From contig CM036159.1 in NCBI GenBank assembly GCA_020631735.1, positions 97,022,701 through 97,086,700 of the forward strand: DNA of 64,000 nt, read 5' to 3'. Positions 57,418 to 64,000 of the stretch are shown in pieces. Origin of the DNA: Saccharum officinarum. Its lineage: Eukaryota > Streptophyta > Magnoliopsida > Poales > Poaceae. The notes under the pieces were generated by a model. The model had not been told where the DNA came from, ran no database searches, and saw only the letters and a program-made list of their open reading frames with translations. Position 1 is the stretch's first letter. Each line of letters starts with the position of its first letter. Position numbers and translations under genes: made by a program.

Positions 57418-60400
57418 TTAACCCCTAGTTTGTCCCTTTGAAGTTGATCTTGATGACCCAATGCTGCCAAATCTATCAGACCTACTCCTAGAGTGATTTG
57501 AACTAAGTAGCCAAGATTCACTGATTTGGGAGTACCTGCCACGGTGATGATGACTCAGTTGGCTGCCCCGATTAGCATTATCAGGAGGGTTCAAGCCCTT
57601 GTTTCCAATGGCCTCTCCAGAAATAGAAACACTGGAATTGGTGGTTTCCTGCTTCCTTGATTCTTCCAAATAGCTTTTACTCGAGGGCTCTGCTTTTTCA
57701 TTGCTATACATGCTGAGATTCTGACTAGTAGTCCATGTAGTACCCCAGTCTAAGCTCTGATTGGTTGATTCTTGAGAACCTAAAACTCTGGTGCTCTCAT
57801 CTACTGATGATGTTGACATACCATTTGGTATTGATGGGACCTAAAGTAGTGAAAAACACAATGTCATATGAAAAGTATACAGGAAATAAATGACATTCAA
57901 ATATTGCAACACCATTACCTGATCAGATAGCATCCAATCTGCAACAGCACTCAAGTTAGCCTGGTTCACATTTTCCTCCCCAATCATTGATCCTCTTTGA
58001 AAAAAATCACTATTAACATGGGTCACAGCCACCTCGTTGATATCATAAGTTTCCTTCCCCTCAGTTCCAATACCTGGTGGAGAGAAAACAGATGATTCAA
58101 CAATAGAATAGAATTAATGGAGAGTTCTGGAAATGCTAATCATCGACACACTGACTAACCAGATGAAGGCTGGAGCATAGGTCTTGGTGAAAGCAATGGC
58201 CACATATCATTGATCGAATCTTGAATACCCCATAGTGCAGAATCAACAGCATCACCTTGGTAGTAACTAGGTTCACCCCAAGGAGATAATGCGATAGGGC
58301 TAGAGTAGTGTGGTTCTTCCTCGGCTGAAGCGGCTAGGAAGTCCTCTACTGATCCTGGCATGTACGAAGTTCCACCCCTTTCTTCCATTAACGATTCCAA
58401 TACATCTGACACATCTATCGACTCAGCACCAAAGGAAGGATCAATTAACAAATTCTCTCTTGTAGCAACAATAGATTCACTCTCACAATATTGTTCTTTT
58501 TGAATAATTTCTTCACCTTTAAAATCTGATTTCGCGTCACCTAATTTCTCAGTTGGAGCACCAGACTTTGGTGGTACAAAGGCATCTGATGAGTGGGCAT
58601 GTTGCTTAGTCATTAAATTTTCAGGTGCTGCTGATGTTAACCCAGAGCTGTCCACAACAGGTTCCTTAAACTCACGCCTAGGTGTTTCACTAGAAAATCC
58701 ACGCTCTAGGATATCAGGAGATTGTACAAGGAAAACCTTGGATTGAGGAGATTGAGTAATCGAACCATTTGATGGGTTTGCTTCAAGCATTCTTTTCTCA
58801 TTCAACATCTCCTCCAACTTGCATATCTCGGAAGCAGATGCAGAAGTAGAAGTTAGATTTTGAGGCACTGTTGATGTTAACCCTGAGTTATCCATGAGAG
58901 GCTGCTCACCCTCAGGTCTTGGACTTGGACTAGGACGTTCACACGCATTATCTTGGTTATCACCAGAAGATGAAGCGAAAATGCTAGAGTGAGGAGGTTG
59001 ATTAAGTGAAGCATTTGATGCATCCGCTTCAATTGGTCTTTGCTGATTCACAAACTCCTCCATTTTGCATGTACCAGAAGCAGAAGCAGAAGATGTTGCT
59101 AGAATTCCAGGCGCCACTGATGTAAATACCGAGTTGTCCATAAGAGGTTCCTTACAGTCAGACCTTGGAGTTGGGCTAGGACATTCACGCTCAATATCTT
59201 GATTATCAGAAGATACAGTGAAAATGTGAGGAGGCTGATTAAGTGAAGCATTTGTTGCATCCGCTTCAAGTGCTTTTTGCTGATTCACAAACTCCTCCAT
59301 TTTGCATGTATCAGAGGCAGAAGTTGTCGCTAGAATTTCAGGCGCCGCTGATGTTAATACTGAGTTGTCCACAAGAGGTTCCTTACTGTCAGATTTTGGA
59401 GTTGGGCTAGGACATTCACGCTGAATGTCTTGATTATCAGAAGATACAGGAACACTGTGAGAATGAGGATGATGATTAAGCGGAGCATTTGATGCATCTG
59501 CTTCAAGCGTTTTTTGCTGATTCACTGACTCCATTTTGCATGTATCAGAGGCTGCAGAGGTTGTCATTAGAATTTCAGGTGCTGATGATGTTAACACTGA
59601 GTTGTTCACAAGAAGTTCCTTAGTGTCAGATCTTGGAGTTGGACCTGGACATTCACGCTCAATATCTTGATTGTCAGAAGGTACTGGGAAAATGTGAGAA
59701 TGAGGAGACTGATTAAGTGGAGCATTTGATGCATCTGCTTCAAGTGTTTTTTGCTGATTCACAAACTCCTCCATTTTGCTTGTATCAGAGGCTGATGCAG
59801 AAGTTGTCGCTGAGTTGTTCACAAGAGGTTCCTTACTGTCAGAATTTGGAGTTGGACCTGGACATTCACGCTCTATATCTTGATTGTCAGAAGGTACCGG
59901 GAAAATGTGAGAATGAGGAGGTTGACAAAGTGGAGCATTTGATGCATCTGCTTCAAGTGTTTTTGGCTGATTCACTAACTCCTCCATTTTGCATGTATCA
60001 GAATCATTTGCAGAAGTGGTCGTTAGATTTTCAGGAGCAGCTGATGTTGAAAGTAAACTGTCCACAGCAGGAATCTTATTCTCAGACCTTGGGGTTGAAC
60101 TGGGGTATTCATGTTTCTTATCTTCGTTATTAGGAGAAGATACAGGGGAAACCTTAGAGTGAGGAGAATGACTATCTGAAGAATTCAATACAACAGCCCC
60201 AATTACTTGTTGCTGACTCACGACATCCTCCATCTTGCAAGTATCTGAACCAGGCAAATTCGTAGTAATATTTTCAGGTGATGCTGGTGTTAATCCTGGG
60301 CTGTCAACCGCAATGTCCTTATTCTCAGATCTTGGAACTGGACTAGGAAACTCACGGTCAATATCTCGGTTATCAGGAGAGGATACAGGGAAAATCTTTG

Positions 60401-63400
60401 ATTCCGGAGACTGGTTAACTGAAGCATTCGATGTATCCGCCTCAAGTGTTCTTTGCTGATTCGTGATCTCCATCTTGCACATATCGGAAGCAGATGCCAA
60501 AGGGGCTGATTGTGGACTGCAGATTGGAACTCTTTCTGCATGACTCAGCATGCCAGATGGTGAACTAGAACCTCTGTCTTCAATAGGGGTTGCTGGAGCA
60601 CAGCTCTTAGGCTTTGCAGAAGCAATAGAAGAATGAGGTTCATCGAGAAAGCTTGGATTAGTTGTTGAACTTAAGCAAGAGCCTTCATGTTGACTTGAAG
60701 CTGTCCTCGACTCGGCCGGACTCCAAGCAAACAAAGGACTGGATACATCTTTTCCGATACGTTGAGTAGGTAGATTTTTCGATAGATCCCGCCTTGAATT
60801 CATCAGATCTTTAACAGGTCCTCTTTGTGAACTATTTTTAGATTCATGTTGACTTTGTGACCAGGAAACGTACTGATTCTGATGAGATTCCACATTACCA
60901 CGTCCATTACAACTCATATGTGCCACGGTAGGACTCCATAGGGTTCCACTGCTGTGATGGTGGTTTGATTCACCAGAGCATCCCTGTATTCCATCATGGT
61001 TCAAGTCTGTGTGCCCATATGAACTCCCAGGAGATTGAATGAAAACAGAATGCTTATTCTGGCAGTGTGCTTGGCTATTCACAGTATAAGCATCCTTCAT
61101 TGGAACCGAACTAGTTGATAGCGACAAGCTATCATCTGGAGAGTACACACTTTCCCTTTCTGGAACAGAATACTTACTATACTGAACAGTTATTCCAGAA
61201 GAACTAACCATGCTATGACCAACAGGGGAGAAAGCATTGGTCTGATCCACACTAGGGCTGTTCCTTGTATCTCCAGTGCCAAACAGTGTTGCCTTGCTAC
61301 TTGTATGTGATGCAGCCTGAGTGAAATCTTTCTGCTGTTTTGAAAGCACTTCAGTCAACAGCAATGATCTCTCTTCACTCTCAAATGTAAGCCATACTCT
61401 CAGATCACGTGGGAAGTAACTTGTCCACTTTGATAGTTGCAAAAGAGTAAATGGACCCTGAACATTCCCAGAAGGATCCTTGTAGTGCCAGACTTTCTCC
61501 GGCTCTGTGTCATTTGACATTGTTACTCCAGAAGATGAAAGTGATCCAGCTTCATACATAGTTCTGTTTGCAGTGCTGTTCTCCAAACTTCTTGCCCCTG
61601 ATTCACAAATTGTACTTTCTGTGGACAAGCTTTTTGGATGGTGGCTAGAATCAGAAACTTTTTTAGGATGGTTTTGCTTAGTGCTAAGATATCTTGATAT
61701 TCTTCGTGATATGGTAGTATCTGGTCTTGTCCGATTTACCGACTTTGCAACTGCATATAATAAACAAGCAAATGCTCAAACACTACACTTAATCAACGCT
61801 TAGACTCAGAAATGTGATTTATTTTAATGAATTGATGCTTATCACAACATAAATTCAAATGTACAGCATTGCAACTTTGGAAGAAAATTACAGTGCAGAA
61901 ACTTATACTAGATGGATATTTAGAATATACTCAACAAACCACATGAAATTATGCTACAGTTGCAAGATTTATTCGATACAAGAGAAATAGTTACATTCCA
62001 ATATTTATTAATCAACATGCAACTTGAAGCATTAACATTACAGGAAGATATATACCAGTTCTTTTCTCATCTGTTTCTTCAGCAGACTCATAATTAGGAT
62101 CCATATGTGAGTCAACATGCACTTCCAGAACTTCATTAATCCTACGAGTTCTTTCCTCAGAATTGTCGAGAAGCTGCAGCTTTTCTACATATTCTCTAAG
62201 TGTATGATACAGTCAAGAATCACAAAATAATGACACATGCAGTACAAGTAGTTGCTTATAGTTCTATAACAAAAATAAAGCTGTACTTGATTATCATGAA
62301 TATTCACAATTCCTGAGCAGAGGATTACAAGTTATTAGAAGCATGCCTCTCTACTGCGAAGCTATGACAAGAAAATGGGAGCTGCCCTAAGTTAAATAAA
62401 ATTATAAATGAAGCATAGCCAATTTTGGGAAGGAGCGAATAAGGATCCAGAAATCAAGAAATGGCAATTCAGTCAATGGAAAACATTATAAGTGATAATA
62501 AAGGCATCACATATCATAATATGGTCAATAGGATATTCTTTTCTGCGCCCAGTTTCACTTGCACGATCACGAAGATGCCCAAGCCTCTGCTTTTCATTTT
62601 CAAACCACTGTAAAGATTATAAATACCAGTAAGTCAAGTTTGAGATCTTTTGAAGAAAAAAAACGATCATTGTATACATGTCGAGTTGTCCTTACATCGT
62701 TCACTCTTACAGATTGCAATACCATGGCTTTCTCTAGGATATCCCCCTGCATTAATAATACAAAACAAACACAAATCAAACTTACACATATCTGATGGGC
62801 CAAAATGAAATTAGGTCACAAGTGTTCAGTTCCATGTAGCAGTACCACTTTTAGTCTGCTAATTACACCACACTTCATGCTCTGCCTTAAACGTTTGCAC
62901 TCCTCCTACACAAGCAAATGTAAATATCAAAAAGAGGTAAAAATGAAACCCAATGTAGTTCAACTAAGAGTACAGCCTCTAACTTGGAAGGAAGAACTAG
63001 AATTTGATCATATTCCCCCTTGGGTAAAAAGGTACGACCATAAATACCAATCATTCAACAACACAAACTAGACAATAAAATCAAATAAGGACTTCTAAAA
63101 ATGCTACCTCTGGGAGCTAAACATCAGACAGGACAGTAAGTAAAAGATGTTAACCTCTGTAAAATCATGATTAGATATTGTATCCATTGTAATAATCTCC
63201 TTTTTGTTTAAATTCAATATCTCAAGTGCAAAATTTGTCATCTTCTTTCCAATGCTATACTTTTCTGGAACCTTGTGTGTTCCTGCAAAAAGAAAAGAAA
63301 ATGAAAAAAAAATAGCTCACCGTTAAAACAAACTCTAAGAATAAATTTAATAAAGAAGTAAATTATCTTACCAATAACTTTTACGAGACGATATATGTCT

Positions 63401-64000
63401 TGTTTCTGGCACACATCAGAAATTTTTATCCTCACAAAACCACCATGAATTTTGTCTGAGAATTTGGCATCATCAATTAAATCCTCCATCAGGCTGCGCC
63501 TCACGTAAATCAAATTTATATTATGCATGTCAATTGCTGCATAATCCTCAAGATTAACTTGTGTATCTCTTTCCATCTTTCTATGGATCCTTCTCCTCTT
63601 ATCAGGAGAAAATTTTGCAGCCATGTCATTGTATCCATTGGTATCTACATGAGCTGAATTGAGATTGATAGTCACTTGGTTACTATCAGATACTATTGAA
63701 GTCTCATTCATAGGAAAATGCATTTCCAAAAGCTTTAACATCTCAAAGTGAGCAACTCGTGCTTTCCTGAACAAGCGGTGAAGTCTCGAGTCACAAATAA
63801 TTTGGCTTTTCCTCTGAGGATCGCGAAGGTTATTCTTCTTGATATAATCAAGCAGAAGAGTCTGAACATCAAACGGAGAAATGAAAGATTGATCACCATC
63901 TCTCATGTGTCCTATAAACTCCAATAGCTCTGGTGATGCCCATTTCATGTTTGGTGGCAAGGGCACTGGTTCATTTGGTACTTTTGTGTCTACTGGCAAG
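57418..64000 (-). CDS. NERD / CCCH zinc-finger 44-like protein (SWIB-Plus3-GYF), C-terminal part
   Basis: A minus-strand gene extending past the window's right end. Its relatives include Arabidopsis NERD, a GW/GYF chromatin protein in RNA-directed DNA silencing. Exons: 63372-64000, 63155-63282, 62846-62905, 62696-62746, 62537-62607, 62056-62201, 58160-61750, 57919-58073 and 57418-57840. Domains in order: SWIB/MDM2 (63720-63950), Plus-3 (about 62850-63530), a charged helical linker (62056-62746), GYF with WHYKDPSGNVQGPF (about 61340-61500), then a Ser/Pro-rich region with eight tandem repeats. Splice sites are canonical except for an AT-AC intron at 62202-62536. The frame is open throughout, so it appears functional, but the family's terminal CCCH finger is lost from the frame. 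Any N-terminal PHD region lies outside the window. Confidence 0.88.
58606..60495 (-). repeat. eight tandem protein-coding repeats (about 236 bp each)
   Basis: Within the large exon, about eight units of 70-82 residues each start with S(D/G/E)xCK(M/L)E and contain (L)EADASNA, QSPHS, DNQDIERECPxPTPRS and (D/N)NSxLTSAAPE. Central units are the most alike; outer ones are diverged. The period is a multiple of three, so the frame is kept. Confidence 0.9.
61800..62055. other. intron of the NERD-like gene
   Basis: AT-rich intronic sequence between exons 58160-61750 and 62056-62201; nothing else is seen. Confidence 0.7.
62202..62536 (-). other. U12-type AT-AC intron
   Basis: On the minus strand the intron begins ATATCCTATTG, close to the U12 donor ATATCCTT. 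It ends ...TTCTTGACTGTATCATAC: a branch-site match TTCTTGAC, 11 nt from branch A (62213) to the terminal AC. Splicing here keeps the frame (TGRRKE|LREYVEKLQLLD). No in-frame GT donor is available nearby. Confidence 0.82.

Noticed and set aside
59717..60133. 138-residue plus-strand ORF
   Set aside because: Antisense shadow of the tandem repeats in the NERD-like gene.

Overview
The window is nuclear DNA from a grass (Poaceae). An andropogonoid or panicoid species such as Saccharum, Sorghum or Miscanthus seems likely, but that is inference. The evidence is the dense nesting of grass-type transposons (Ty1/copia, Ty3/gypsy, SIRE-like, L1-type LINE, Tourist-like MITEs, Helitron 3' ends), GC-rich monocot coding sequence, and U2 and U12 introns in plant gene families. 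Two runs of exactly 100 N (6741-6840 and 43545-43644) are scaffold gaps, so the window is three contigs: A (1-6740), B (6841-43544) and C (43645-64000).

Contig A carries the 3' part of a decayed copia element, its 3' LTR with a solo LTR nested inside, then the 3' half of a broken DUF726 (TMCO4-like) gene. The same block recurs almost identically at 50456-57165 in contig C. There the whole arrangement is visible: the 5' half of the DUF726 gene (45.4-47.2 kb), a copia element with both LTRs and 5-bp target-site duplication CAAGC (47225-54832), then the 3' half (54.8-56.0 kb). Contig A ends where homology ends, so this is either a tandem duplication or, more likely, an unmerged second haplotype.

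Contig B is mostly accessory DNA. In order it holds a 2.6-kb PIF/Harbinger-like element with a nested MITE, AT microsatellites, an LTR-like promoter region, a WDR6-like WD40 pseudogene, a truncated gypsy element split by a SIRE-like copia element whose gag contains a large inverted repeat, a Helitron 3' end, the last exons of a BIG-type ARF-GEF split by a 7.15-kb LINE with 15-bp target-site duplications, one intact gene (a type-2 non-specific lipid transfer protein, 31831-32130), a tandem-repeat element, a promoter-plus-first-codons duplicate of the lipid transfer gene, a subtilase pseudogene, and a second Helitron 3' end.

Contig C starts with a hAT-like element and a MITE beside the DUF726 pseudogene. 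It ends with the C-terminal half of a large minus-strand gene of the SWIB-Plus3-GYF (NERD / CCCH zinc-finger 19/44-like) family (57418-64000, continuing past the window). That gene has an apparent U12-type AT-AC intron, eight tandem repeats of about 80 residues, and a CCCH zinc finger displaced out of frame after the stop codon. Only the lipid transfer protein gene and the NERD-like gene look functional; the other gene sequences are fragments or pseudogenes.
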